DNA from: Thelonectria olida
Taxonomy: Eukaryota > Ascomycota > Sordariomycetes > Hypocreales > Nectriaceae
DNA: 64,000 nucleotides
Reading direction: 5' to 3'
Assembly (NCBI GenBank): GCA_020736575.1
Contig: JAGPYM010000001.1
Location: 868,001-932,000 of the forward strand
Part shown: in pieces, positions 33,221 through 45,200 of the stretch
How positions within the stretch are numbered: the stretch's first letter is position 1
Layout of the letters: each line of letters starts with the position of its first letter
The notes under the pieces: generated by a model
Told to the model about the DNA's origin: nothing
Seen by the model: the letters and a program-made list of their open reading frames with translations, nothing else
Databases searched by the model: none
Position numbers and translations under genes: made by a program

Positions 33221-36200
33221 GTTTGTGGTGGGTTTGTTGGGGTTGAGTAGAAAGGTCTTGGTGTAGAGGGCAATTGAAACGGGGTTGGAAGCTGAGTACG
33301 TTGATGTAGTTGGGAGATGCAAGTTGTTCAGAGGGGAGTGACGGCGAAGATAAAGGCCAGGCGGGCTATAGAATTTATGGAGAAGCCGATGGAAGGCCTC
33401 GCGGGGCACTGAGTCAATCGGCGGGACACCCTTGGCGCCGGGCGCTTTCCAGTTGACGGGATAAACGGTACGTAGCACAGCCCGGACGCCTGGTGGCCTC
33501 CGAAGTCCTTTTTTTGGGCTGCGGTGGAGGGTCTTCAGGCTGTGCGGCGTGTGCGCAGGACAGCCAACGCCACTCAGTGGCTGGTGCGAGGGTTTTCCTG
33601 CAACCCGGCACCTGGGCTCAGGCTGACTTCGACCTCTCCGGCCTCCGGGTGTCCTTCCTTGGGTGTTGCAGCGCGGTTGTTCCACTGGCTGCCTCATCTC
33701 CCTCTTTTTCCCGGAGACTCGGAGATCGGGTACGGCAATGCCGGTGTTGATAGCCCTCGTCGATCTGAGTCGTGTTGGTTGTCTCCCTGTCCTGGCTGAC
33801 ATAACCATGCTACAGGATTGCTTCTCGGCGTGACGCACCGTTGTCCCTGCCACCCCATTCATCAAAGCCTTAAGCCCGATGACGACAGACTATGCGTGGC
33901 CCTCAACAGGGTGATGAGAATGCTTCAACCAACCAAGAAACATTGTTCACACAGCTGAAGATCGTGGAATTTACCTTGGAGTTGATGACTAAGGAGATCG
34001 CTCTTCTGGGCAAGAGCGATGATTGGCACCCGACCATTGCACCACGGCACCTTGATGGACACTTGATAGGCACAAGCTCTTAGAACCTTGCTTGTTAACC
34101 AGAGAATATAGTAAACTTCTCCCACTCACCATTCCGTTTTCTTTTCCTCCACTCCCTCTTCATCCAAAATCCTCTCAACCCATCCCAAAATGTGATGAAG
34201 ATGCCACCAGGGGCCTTTCCCGATACCGGTAGCCTTCCGCACGGCATGCCCGAGATCCCGCCACATACTGGTCGTCACGGGATTCCCTAGTCGTTCGTTT
34301 TGAGAGCGCTGACCTCTATGTTGTTTCTCTCCTATGCCTCGGTCTATCAGATTTCCTTTGGATTCCCGAGAGAATGATCATCCACTCTCTCTCAGGCTTG
34401 GCATACTGACAATGTTAATACTGGGTTTCGGAGCCTGATGTTATTCCGGTTGGATATTGATCAATCCCAATGAATTTGGAGTTGGAGCTGATATTCGAGT
34501 AGGACATGAACCCATTCAAATATTCTGCAGTAAGGCTGTCCAGGATTCTACCACCGCCGTCGAATGGATGGATCCACGCTTTCACCTTAACATGATTGAA
34601 TATGAACTACCATATGCCGACATTCAAGATTATATGCTATCGGACCTTGTGGCATTGATTCGGAAGAATGTCCTGCAACCAACATCAGCCCCCATTGGCA
34701 ATTTATCAAGCCGCACGCGAGGTTGTCTCCGCAAGTCGATGCATATACGCCGGCACTCATTTGCAATCGTATTAGGTCTGCGGCGTATAACCATGTAACG
34801 ACCATCGGAAAACTCGGCGGCGCATGGAGTCTGGCGTATCTGGTCAGTCTGACGGTCAACGAATACGCCTCGTGACAAATCTGTCTGCAGCTGATAATGT
34901 AGAACTCAAGGTCGACCATCACTGATGTTCAAAGAACAAGCCTGGATTAGCCATCGAATTCTTTCAGTCAGAATTGTGAGGGTCGTCATTCATTTAAACC
35001 CATTTGACTATCGACAATACTCGTCCACGAGCGAAAAGCCTTCAACATTTGGATGCTTTTGAAAGCCAGTTCATGGCCGAGTCTGGCAATTGGACGCGCC
35101 CCCGCCATTTAGCGATGGCTCTCTTTAGCAATTCCAAGCAAGGCGATGACGAACCGCCCCGCCAATCCTGGTCAGCCATGATGGCTGCTTACAGAGGCCT
35201 CTCATCATCATGAGCAATCATAAAAAAACCATGTCTCGGGTCAGCAACCTGGCATTGAAAATATGTCCAACTTTGAATTTGCATGGGGGCCCAGAACTTT
35301 GAGAATGGCCAAAAGGAACAAGGTGGCAGATCCGTCTGAACGAAAGGCGTCTGGTTTGCTCGAGAATTCCAAATTCAACAATTCCAAATTCTCGCACTAC
35401 CCCGCTGCCGACTACAAGGATACGTGACATGGTTGGCTATTGAGAGGAGCTTATTATGCAACTTGCAGAGCCATGGGCCGGCCTCAGTTTGCCTTATTCT
35501 TTTGTCCGACTCACCGGTCAGGATGTTAGAGGTTGACCGATGTCATCTTCTTTCGCAAGTAACAACATAAGGGCTTCCTGGGTAAGTATTACAATAAGCC
35601 CCAGAAACACTTGTACCTGCACTAACACACAAGGTTCTAGCGCACGATTGAGCATCGCACTCCATCTACTTCATACGGATAAAGCTTAGGTTCCATGCGG
35701 GCGTCATGAGCTAAGGCTGGCGAGGGACGAGGTTCCGTCACGACCACAATTGTCCAGTGAAAAGTGCTTCCCGATGAGCCGGAGCCAAGCTTGGAGGCAT
35801 GACGACAATCCATTAGTGTCAAGCCTCTTCTTGGTCCTGGTGATAGAGATGCGAGTACGGCGACGTGGGCGGTATAAAAGGCCCGAGCCTCCTCGACCTC
35901 CGGGATAGCGTCTATCAATTACCATCTTGAGCTGAGACTTGCATCACCACGACCACATCCTTCTGCGCCCTCTCAATCGCCCTCGCCCAATCGCCGACTC
36001 CCTCTCACTGTTGCTTGTTGCTCAACGTCACCCAACGCTGCCCCACCGTTTGAGCTCCAACTTCTCTCGTCTTACCAGGTACTTATCCAGCAAACATAGC
36101 TACTCAGCTTTTACCTGACCCCGCCATCGCCCCTCCAAAGCTTTATCTTGGCTTTCCCCCGAGCTTTGCGTTCACTTTCCCTTCCTTTCCCGCATTTCTA

Positions 36201-36282
36201 CTGCTTCCTCGAACCCAGTACAGCTATATTAACCCATTGCCTACTACCTAGCCTCTCCCAACCTTACCAAGAAATACTCAAC
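33221..36282. other. Gene-poor 3 kb region
   Basis: No supported gene. The part from about 34100 to 35900 is more AT-rich than its surroundings, and its open frames have no recognisable domains. A short direct repeat (ATTCCAAATTC) occurs near 35367 and 35382. TATAAAAG at 35873-35880 could be the core promoter of the following gene, with a leader of about 400 nt. Confidence 0.45.
35873..35880 (+). promoter_or_regulatory. TATA-box candidate upstream of GFA-family gene
   Basis: TATAAAAG about 400 nt before the ATG at 36283. It is followed by a long C/T-rich leader that may contain a 5' UTR intron. Confidence 0.35.
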
Positions 36283-36827
36283 ATGCCTCTCAGCGGACAC
36301 TGTCTTTGCAAGGCTGTCACCTACACGGTTGACATCGACCAGCCCCTTCTCACTGGCTATGATCACTGCGATGACTGCCAGCGACAGAGCGGCTCGACCT
36401 ACTGTACGTGTATAGCCAATGTGTGTTTTGTTCTGGTATGAAGAGTGCTCCACTAACACGCCCAACTAGCCCTGGTCGCTGTAGTCCCCAAGGACAAGCT
36501 CACTCTCAATGGCCCAGTCAAGACCTACTCCGGAACCAAGGGCTCCTCGGGCAAGATTGTCCACCGTCTCTTCTGCTCCGAGTGCGGTTCTCCCATTGCC
36601 CACGATCCCGACGCCGCCCCCGAGATCATCGCCCTCAAGGCTGGCACCCTTGAGACTGAGCTGAAGAAGGCTCTCAAGCCCGTATGCACCCTATCATTTG
36701 TCCCAACTGTGACGCCTTTGATATCAAATACTAACGCTATGACTAGGACACCGAGATCTGGACCGTTGGCAAGCTCCCCTTCTGCCAGGAGCACTTGGCC
36801 AAGCCCTTCACCCACATGCCTGAGTAA
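36283..36827 (+). CDS. GFA/CENP-V family zinc protein (glutathione-dependent formaldehyde-activating-like)
   Basis: Three exons (36283..36403, 36470..36681, 36747..36827) encode 137 aa. The family is a small zinc beta-fold; some members catalyse glutathione-formaldehyde adduct formation, but most fungal ones have no proven reaction. Zinc ligands are visible: C7 and C9 in GHCLCK, C29 and C32 in HCDDCQRQSG, and C76 and C79 in FCSECGSP. The conserved KTYSGTKGSSGKIVHRLFC and IIALKAGTLE blocks follow. The C-terminal exon reads DTEIWTVGKLPFC. Length fits the family. Introns are 65-66 nt, keeping frame. Enzyme activity is not assured. Confidence 0.88.
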
Positions 36828-37319
36828 AGAAACGTCCACCCGTCAAACAAATGACGCCGTCCATTGTTCAAAATGATGTCGACGAACAAACACGGTAATG
36901 AAGGCTGGAAGACTGGCGTTACTTGCTTCAAGGCATTGGAATGCTCAGGCCGGCCGTGGATCTGCAACAAAATGAAAGTTACGTGTTCGAGATGTTTTCT
37001 ATCTACCGAAATTTACGCTACCAATTTGCACACTGGTTGCATCAATTGCATGACTCTTTGGACCTATCTATATTATCTCATGGCCAACTATTTGGAATAT
37101 CTGAAGCTTGGCCAACTCGTCCATCTAACTTGGTGGCAACTCTACCCTTCAAGCATCTCGCCTCTTGTGTTGGGCTTGCGGGTATCTATGTCCTATTCAA
37201 CGTGATTCATCTCAACATTACCCTGCTAATGCCAATTTAAACAGCCCATGCTCCTTTACCTATGTACATGTACTCATAATTCCAATTCCGTTTAATGGTG
37301 TACTGCAACGTATTTACTT
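36828..37319. other. Convergent intergenic region
   Basis: 492 bp, AT-rich. Two overlapping open frames of about 105 codons (near 36864-37240) have no known features and lie in the expected 3' UTR. Confidence 0.45.
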
Positions 37320-38637
37320 TTACAGTCCGAGCAGAAGGCATACTGCAGCAACAAGCGTTCCGAGCGCGGCTCGTGGTATGTCTCGCGCAGCAGCTAGATC
37401 TTCGTTGTCTGGGAACTGCTTCTGGACGCTTTCGGTGTGGCTCGCCGTGACGGTGAAGCAGCTTGCTGTTCCGCAGCTGTAACCTGTCGGACAACACCCA
37501 GCAACGGAGCCGGCGGCTGTCCCACAAAGGAACCAGTCGCTATCGCAAGTCGAGGTCGCGTCGGCAGCGGGCGGAGCGTCGGTGGCTACAACGACGATGG
37601 TGGCACCGTCGGATACGACCGTGGTCGAGGACGCTGGGCAGTCATACGTGTTGCACTCACGGTCGGTGCGGCAGCAGCCTCCGCCGTGTGTTGCAAGGCA
37701 ACCGTAGTAATTTGTTGGACAGCCAGTCTGCGTGCTGTCTGTGGTGTCCGAAGAGATGGGACGTAGGGGGGCACCGCCCGTGGCAGTCCCTGTGATGGTC
37801 TGGGTGGCAGTGGTCTCGCTGCCAGACGCCGTGCTCGTCTGCGTGGTCTCCTGCGTGGCCGTGGTCTCATCTGCTGTGGTTGTTTCCTCTTCCGTGGTCG
37901 ATTCCGCCTCGGTGCTACTGGTGGTGGTGGTGGTGGTTGCGGCTGCGGTTGTCGTTGTACTAGTTGACTGACTTGTCGAAGTTCGAGTCGACGTGCTCGA
38001 CCGGGTTGCGGAAGCACTTGGGACGCCTTCAGATGCGTGATCAGCAATTGCGTGAAGCGGAATAGAGCCATAGAGAAAACTTACAACCAACGCCCTCGCA
38101 CACATAGCCCGAGATACAACACCCTCCGCCAAGCTCCTCTGAGCAGCTCGTAGCTCCCGACGGGCAGGAACCCACGCCGTCGCACGAAGCTCCGTCCGGG
38201 CAGCAAGCCACGCCGCCAACCGTGTCGTCCTCCACGGACACACAGTATGTTCCCTCCTGGCAGCACTTGTTTGGGTGATTCACGTTTGAGCAGCTGTTGG
38301 TGCCGCTCGGACACGAGTCTCTCCTCTGCAAGAGGGCCAGCGCCTCGGCGGCGCGGCGAAGCAGGTTGTAGTCGGCATCGTTAAAGTGGCGGGCGTAAGG
38401 GGGGAGGAAGCGCGTGGAGGCATTGGCGGCGTCGTCTCGCTCGGCGAAGAAGACAGCGTCGTCGCGCGGTAGGATAATTGGGAGCGGCGCGAAGGCGAGG
38501 TGGTCGGCGAGGATCTTGTCGTTTGAGTTTGGGGCAAGCTTTCGGATAGCCGTCGGCCGTGCGTCTTCAACGGCCAAGGCTTGCGACAGAAGATTGAGAG
38601 CGACCAGAGACGTTGGGAGCGCTGGGAATGGCTTCAT
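37320..38637 (-). CDS. GPI-anchored protein with five cysteine modules
   Basis: Two exons, complement(37320..38026, 38085..38637), 419 aa. I do not recognise a functional name. A signal peptide (MKPFPALPTSLVALNLLSQALA) begins the protein. Residues 109-185 hold three closely spaced cysteine modules, of rough form C-P-x4-C-x(7-8)-CC-x5-C. A Ser/Thr-rich stalk follows (about 186-285), then two more modules at 287-314 and 345-374 (each with a CC pair, as in GGGCCRTDREC and AGCCPTGYSC). The last 20 residues are a GPI tail. The 58-nt intron splits the final cysteine of module 3 (GVG|C), and correct splicing restores it. It is likely a wall or surface protein; ligand binding is speculation. Confidence 0.82.
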
Positions 38638-39530
38638 GGTTGCTGCAGCGTTGTTCGCGCTAGGCCCCCCCTACTATCGGTCGGAGAAAAAAAGGGATCG
38701 CAGCTGCGCAGCGCTGGCCCAGGTTTAACTTATAAAAGCCCGGAGGATGCAGAAGCAGGGATGGGGCTCTGATCGGCGCTTGGAGTGAATCTCGCAGCTG
38801 TGACTTGCAGTCGTCGGGACTTTTTACGAATTGCTGGAGCGAATGGGTGGCCGCCACGAGGGGGACGGAGATGCGCGTCTGTTCTGCAGAGTCGGGATAT
38901 TTATATCATGACGGTGGGGGGGAATGGTTCGACGGTGCGAGAGTCGATGCGGCATGGCAGGCCCAGGAGCCTCGTAATCAAAATGTTCGGTGCGAGTAAA
39001 CAATTGGGTGGCTGGGCGACGCCCACGATCTGGCTGCTGGGGTGTCTGGTGGTGGTGCAATCGGATGTCTCGCTTGGTTGATTTTAGGTCGCGGATAAGA
39101 CAGCAAGCGATGGCAAGAACAGTCAAACGAATTCACGAGAAGTTGGTTTAAATAAAGATCATGGCCTCGAAAACGGCCAACAAGTGATCCCTCAACTACA
39201 GTTGGTGAACATGACACCTACTCCGAACATGGAGGCGACGTCATGCATGAAGCTGGGCCTAAATGGGAATGCTTCTGGAATCGATGGCATGTGCTCGGGC
39301 CACGGCCAAGACATCACATCATGTCTTCAAGAAGTCATGATGGCTTTCAATCAGACAGACGAGCAGATTGGTATCCAAGGGTTGTTCTTCTCTATACCGT
39401 TTGGTGCTATAATACATGTTTGCTCAATATCTTACATGTTCGTGACTTGCCCGCTCTAGATCATACATTGCAGGTGATTATAGTGTACATTGGTGAATGG
39501 TGTCATGATGGTGAGGAGATGCGCCTTGGC
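38638..39530. other. Intergenic region
   Basis: 893 bp. A TATAAAAG string lies at 38731-38738, reading towards plus, about 95 bp from the start of the minus-strand GPI gene, so its role is unclear. A plus-strand frame at 39184-39459 has no recognisable domain. Confidence 0.45.
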
Positions 39531-41768
39531 TCAGAAGCCCAGGTCCGACTCCTCGACCTTCTTTTCGTCAGCTTTCTTCGGTTCGGCCTTTTTTCCCTCA
39601 CCCTTCTCCTCCTCGACCTTCTTCTCTTCAACCCTGTTCTCCTCGATCTCGCTTGTCGCAGAGTTCTGTCCCTCGGTCCTCTTGGGCTCTTCTTGGCTCT
39701 TCTCCTCCTGGACCGACTCAACTTCCAGCACTTCCGGAATATCTGCCTTCTTGTTCCTCCTTCCCAGATTCCTCACCAAGTCGATAATCTTTTGCGAGTG
39801 GCCAAGGGCGTTGTCCTCAGAAGCCTTAATCTCCTTGATGAAGGAATGGCACAACAGTCCAGCGGCGACGCTCACGTTGAGGCTGTCCACATTGCTGCTC
39901 CGCACGAAACTGGGAACAGACAATTCATAATCGGCAGCTACCTTGAGCTGCTTGGGTAGACCGTGACCCTCGTTGCCAAGAACCAGAAGGCATGGGTGCT
40001 CGCTGAGAGGGCTCTTGGCTTGGATCTCGTCGGTGGAAATAAACTTCTCGCCATGCCTGCGAACAAGCTTCTTGTCCGGTGGTGCAACGGCCGCAAAAGT
40101 CTTCCATCCTGCCTTACTTGAATCTTCCATAAACTTGAGAGGGTCGTCCACCGTAAACAATGTGACTTCTTCCACCGCACCGGCTGCTGATTTGAGAACC
40201 ACCGGTGTCAAGGTCGAGGAGCCTCGGCTGGTAATGCCTACAGCATCGATACCCAGGTAACTCGCTGTGCGCAGGATGCCGCCCAAGTTTCCGGGGTCAA
40301 GAATCTCGTTCAACAAAAGGACAAAGGGCTTTGGTGTAGTATCGTTTGCCCGCTTGACAAAGGTGTCCGTCCCGTTGATGCTTTCCTCCTCCTTTGTCTG
40401 AAAGTCCACAACAACATGGAATCCCAACTTAGTGGCCGTTTCCTCCAGACGACCCAAAGACTGGATGGGGCGCTGGGGCAGTGGTGACGCTTCGAGGACA
40501 AAGCCATTGTGAGGCCGGCCCATGCTCATCTTGTCCATGATGCGCTGCTCCTCATTGGGAACAATAGTGACAGGTATTCCATGTTTCTTGGCCAAACGAG
40601 TCATGATGGTGTTGTCTGTGGAATCCCTGCGATTGTCTCCACCGTAGATGTAGAGGTTGTAGAGTTTTCGTCTTCCTTGCTCAAGCGCAGATTTGACCAC
40701 GGACTTGCCATAGAGAAACTGAGATGCCGCAGTTGTGTACTTGACAGTCATAGGCATCATCGTTCTCTTGCGTGCAGGGCGCGAATCCGATCCATCTCGA
40801 GACTCCCCGTCTCTTTCACCCCATCGCTCACTGCGTCTCGACTCCCCATCTCTGTTGCTGTTCCACCGCTCATTGTGTCTCGACTCTCCGTCTCTGTTGT
40901 TACCCCACCGCTCAGTGCGCTTCGAGTCCCCATCTCTATCACCCCGTCGATCGTTGCGCCCCGAGCCCCTCTCCCTATCTCCCCATCGCTCGTTGTGTCT
41001 CGACTCTCCGTCTCTATTGTTACCCCATCGCTCAGTGCGCCTCGATTCCCCATCTCTGTCACTCCGTCGATTATCGCGTCCCGAGCCTCTCTCCCTGTCT
41101 TCCCATCGCTCGTTGCGTCTCGGCTCCTCTCTGTTATTGTTCCATGGCTCAGTCCGTCTCGGTTCATCCCGATTCAACCGGGGTTCCCTCTCTTCCCGAA
41201 ATTGCCTTTCAAGCCGTGAAGAATCCCGCCTGGCATCGCGGAATGACCGAGGCTTGACAGGTTCTTCAATATTGAGGTTACCGGCCTTTTCCTTGAGATC
41301 GCCGAACTTTAGTCTGTAAACTAAGCTCTTCTTGCCGAAGTTGCTCTCCGGATCGGTAAATCGCTTTCTGCGCGTTTGACGGTTATTCTCATCTTCATCC
41401 TCTTCCTCGGCCTTTTTCTTGGCCAACTTCTTTCTCAATTTTTGCTGCTGGCGATAATTGGAAGCTCCGTCTAAGGCTCTTGTCGTCGCAAACTTGGAAA
41501 AAAACTGGTCTCTAGGTTCGCGGTCAACCGAGGGGTTTCTTCTTGGCCCTCTCTGGGACGGATCACGTCGACGTCGATCGTAAGAGGAGGTTTCTCTAGG
41601 ACGAATGGCGCCGTACTGGGCATACTCGGAGCCGCGAAGCCCTCGATGAATAGCAGAAAGACTTTTGGCGCGAACTGAAACTCGGGAAGGGTGAAACTGG
41701 TTTGGTCGGAGGATGGCCGCAAAGGGTCGGCGCAGAGAAACTGCCATCAATTGCTCTGGGCGTATCAT
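39531..41768 (-). CDS. MRM1: Mitochondrial large-subunit rRNA 2'-O-ribose methyltransferase (Mrm1-like, SpoU family)
   Basis: Intronless, 745 aa from the ATG at 41768 (41747 is an alternative). Upstream the frame opens only with TTG. It would methylate a ribose in mitochondrial 21S rRNA. The N-terminus is basic (RPFAAILRPNQFHPSRVSVRA), fitting a mitochondrial presequence. The SpoU/TrmH knot is clear: an N-terminal substrate-binding domain (FLYGKSVVKSALEQGRRKLY), motif 1 NEILDPGNLGGILRTASYLG, motif 2 LVLGNEGHGLP, and motif 3 VPSFVRSSNVDSLNVSVAAG. Between the presequence and this domain is a large Arg/Glu/Asp/Trp-rich tandem repeat. The C-terminus is Lys/Glu-rich. The protein is much longer than yeast Mrm1 because of these additions. 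Confidence 0.88.
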   Translation of the reverse strand: MIRPEQLMAVSLRRPFAAILRPNQFHPSRVSVRAKSLSAIHRGLRGSEYAQYGAIRPRETSSYDRRRRDPSQRGPRRNPSVDREPRDQFFSKFATTRALDGASNYRQQQKLRKKLAKKKAEEEDEDENNRQTRRKRFTDPESNFGKKSLVYRLKFGDLKEKAGNLNIEEPVKPRSFRDARRDSSRLERQFREEREPRLNRDEPRRTEPWNNNREEPRRNERWEDRERGSGRDNRRSDRDGESRRTERWGNNRDGESRHNERWGDRERGSGRNDRRGDRDGDSKRTERWGNNRDGESRHNERWNSNRDGESRRSERWGERDGESRDGSDSRPARKRTMMPMTVKYTTAASQFLYGKSVVKSALEQGRRKLYNLYIYGGDNRRDSTDNTIMTRLAKKHGIPVTIVPNEEQRIMDKMSMGRPHNGFVLEASPLPQRPIQSLGRLEETATKLGFHVVVDFQTKEEESINGTDTFVKRANDTTPKPFVLLLNEILDPGNLGGILRTASYLGIDAVGITSRGSSTLTPVVLKSAAGAVEEVTLFTVDDPLKFMEDSSKAGWKTFAAVAPPDKKLVRRHGEKFISTDEIQAKSPLSEHPCLLVLGNEGHGLPKQLKVAADYELSVPSFVRSSNVDSLNVSVAAGLLCHSFIKEIKASEDNALGHSQKIIDLVRNLGRRNKKADIPEVLEVESVQEEKSQEEPKRTEGQNSATSEIEENRVEEKKVEEEKGEGKKAEPKKADEKKVEESDLGF
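40785..41165 (-). repeat. Arg/Asp/Glu/Trp-rich tandem repeat inside MRM1
   Basis: Degenerate copies of units such as RTERWGNNRDGESRHNERW, NERWGDRERGSGR and SRRSERWGERDG. The DNA copies are similar enough that the plus strand carries mirrored long open frames. This suggests expansion by slippage or unequal crossover. Confidence 0.85.
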
Positions 41769-42271
41769 TGCATCATGTGGTGCTGGGGATGAGCCAGTCA
41801 AGATTGTCCGAGAATTATCGAAATGTGCAACGAAAAAATGCGAGAGTCGCTGTCTTGAGAACTAGTCCCAACTTTTTCTGCCCGCAGCGTAGGGTCCCCT
41901 GGCGGGCGGTGAAAGAGAACAAGAGATGCTGATTGGTCGTGACTTGAAGATCGACTTGGATTCAATGTGCCAATGGACTCGACGCGACGTCGCGTTTCCA
42001 CTTAATTCAACGAGCGAGTCTCTCCAATATCAACACACCAATGTCGTCGATGGGTTAGAACTTAGCCCGAGCATTTCCTCACGAGAACACCGCCCTTCAT
42101 TGTCGACCATAGACCCTTTGGATCGATACGAAGCCCTCGCGACATTCTGCGTAACCGACTGCTCCTAGACGAACACCGTTGACCTCGACCCGATGCGCCG
42201 CAGATGATGAACGGCGATGGTCCCCCCCTGGGCCGTTCGAGGCTTTCCCATTCGATCATACCCTCCCCGAT
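41769..42271. other. Divergent promoter, MRM1 / CHD remodeler
   Basis: About 503 bp. It is open in several frames without supported coding content. No core element is obvious. Confidence 0.45.
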
Positions 42272-45200
42272 ATGGATTTAGACGAGCTGCCGGATTCTAT
42301 GGCTTCCGGATGGCTTCCAGGGCCACTAGTAGACGCTGTCCAAGACTCTGAGGACGCTGGAGGCAATTCTGAGGATGGTGTCGACGACGTTGCCAAAGGA
42401 GATGCGGAATACTACATCGAAGAAAATACGCCATACGGAAATGGAGCATGTCCAAACGAAAACATGGCCAAAAACGCTGAAGGAGACGTTGGAGCTTTCG
42501 ATGACGACAGTCCCACACCCCAAATAGCCCAGAACTATCGGATTGAAGTCGTCATTCCAGAGATGTCTCTTGAAGAGCGCGAGAAGTACGATGCAGTGCA
42601 TAGCAATGTTGTTGAAAGCGTCATATCAGAAGTCCCCCTCAAGGAAGGCGAGTTCTGCTACAAAATCGAGTATACAGATGGACGGGAGGACCTGGTAAGT
42701 AAAGATCCTACTTTCACATGCCCCGTCTCTCTCCATCTCGCTATTTTGCGCGAATGCCATTCGTCGCGAAGCATTCACCTATGCCTTTTTTATTTTCTAC
42801 CAATCCCTAGCGTTAGCAACTCTCAATTCCATAACGCCCGAGTCAACTGGACTCCTTGTGGCCTAAGACCGCCTACTCTTCTCCAGTTTGTCCCTTCACT
42901 TCAGGCCAAATAAAGGTGTTATTGATGCACACCTGCATTATTCACTGCTATATTCACTCAAGCTAGCACTGCCTATTTGAAGCACACCTCTACCCTCCAA
43001 CTCATCACCTTTCCCCCAAAATATTCACCACCACAAGCACATTTGACCTCACGCCTCTCTCTTTCACAACCTCTTTTCTCAATTTGGCACTCTTGAGGCT
43101 GTCTCATATCGCTAACAAGCAATAAGATCCCTTCGTTTGAGCTTACTACGCTCAAGAACGGCAGGCAAGCTCTCGACTGGTTCAGTCAAGGCGGAGCGCC
43201 AGGGGATATGAGTATGACGAGCACTACCCTTAAGCGCAAGCGAGGGTTGATCGATAAATGGGATTCCGACCGGGAGTCCGTCGCATCGGATCCGATGGAG
43301 CTTGACGAGGGCGAAAGTGAAGACCAGCTCAGCCGACCTCAGCGGACCTCAACTCGCTCACTCCGGTCACGACAAAGAACTCGACAAAGCTCTCGGAATC
43401 TTTCCATCATCTCAGATGACGAGGACCTCGATGACCAACTTAGCCAATCTCAGCGGACCCCATCTCGCTCACTCCGGACGCGGCAAACAACCCGGCAAAG
43501 CTCTCAGAAGCTATCCATCCTCTCGGATGACGATGATCTTGACGAGCTAGATCCGGCCAAGCCAGACCCGCCTGCCGGCTCAACTCGAACCCTGAGGACG
43601 CGAACGACAAAGCAGCTCAGTTTGACAAACATGTCTTTTAAGAGCCAGGCAGATGATCAAGACCATGACGAGCTACTGCAAGACCTTCCGCGCGTTTCAT
43701 CGAATGACGAAGACGCCGACTTTGTTTATGTGACTTCTGATCTTGGGCCCATGGGGGGTCGCCCTGCTCGGGCCAAACAGAGATCGAAACGGCTGCTATC
43801 TCGACTTGCGCTGTCGAAGAAGAAATCCGCATCCACATCTCAGAGAAAGTCCCCCGACTCCGATATCGAGTTTGAAGCGCCTCGAAGGTCGGTACGATCC
43901 ACGAGGAACAAGATGAGCATGCAGGATGATGCCCTGATGGACGAGGATTCATTCTATGTCACTGAGGAAAAGGCCGCCGGTGCTCCCAAGGTCATCTCCA
44001 TCAGAGAGGTCTTTCAGCAGCTACCATCCGACTCTGCGTTTGCCTCAATGCACATGGACACGTGCCATTCATGCGGTGGCTCGAGGCAACGCGGCCAGCT
44101 CATCCACTGCCAAGGCTGCACACTATCATATCACAAAGCCTGTCTTGGCTATCGAAGCGGGCGAGACCACATGGCCACCAAAGTTGGAGAAGACGACTTC
44201 GTCTTGCAATGCAGGTATTGCATCGGTTTGTATGCGAAAAAGGACCCCAACGCTCCTGCGCATAGCATGTGTCAAGGCTGTAAGGGTCACGGCCGTGCCT
44301 GCGCTGCATTCTCAGAAAAGAAGACGGCCCGCCAGGAAGAGCAACTACGCGAAGAGAACGATGGCCGTGATCCGATCACCCGCGTTCCCGCAGAACTCTT
44401 GAACAACGCTGATATTGTTCTCTTTCGGTGTGCCACATGCCATCGAGGTTGGCACGCGGAGCATTTGCCCGGCGAGAATGACAATGAAGACATGGTCGGC
44501 ACAGATGTTAAGTCGGAGCGCCTCAAGGACTACTCAGTTGATTGGCAATGCAACGACTGCAGCTCTGCCAAGTATAAAATTCATACCCTCGTTGCATGGC
44601 GCCGTCCTGATGACGCCCTGACCAAACCGGCTCACCAGCTCACCTTCAACCAAGTCAAGGAAGACAACAAGGAGTATCTCATCAAATGGGAGAGCAAGTC
44701 TTATGTCCATTGTACATGGAAACCCGGGGCTTGGGTCTATGGCGTGGCCGCATCCACCATGAGAACTTCTTTTGGGAAGAGAGATGCAGAACAGGATCTG
44801 TTCAGGCCAGATGAAAAAGAGGCCATCCCCATTGAGTACATAACCCCTGACGTCGTACTCAACGTCAAGATGCATAGGTCCGCTCCTCATGCCAGTTCCC
44901 GTGAAGCTGAGCTGTCCAACATTTCGCACATCAGTAAAATCCTCGTCAAGTTTCAAGGTCTCGGGTACGACGATGTGGTATGGGACTCACCACCCAAGGA
45001 AAATATGGGCGGCATTTATGAGGCTTTTGTTGATGCTTTCTGCGAGTATGTCGAGGGAAAATACTTTCAGCCCGACTCACAGCAGAAGGTCCGAGAACGC
45101 ATCAAAGAATTCAAATCGAGACCATTTGTCGAGGTCGACGAGCAGCCAGTAGGGCTCAAACGGGGTAAACTCATGGGATATCAGGTTGAAGGCCTCAACT

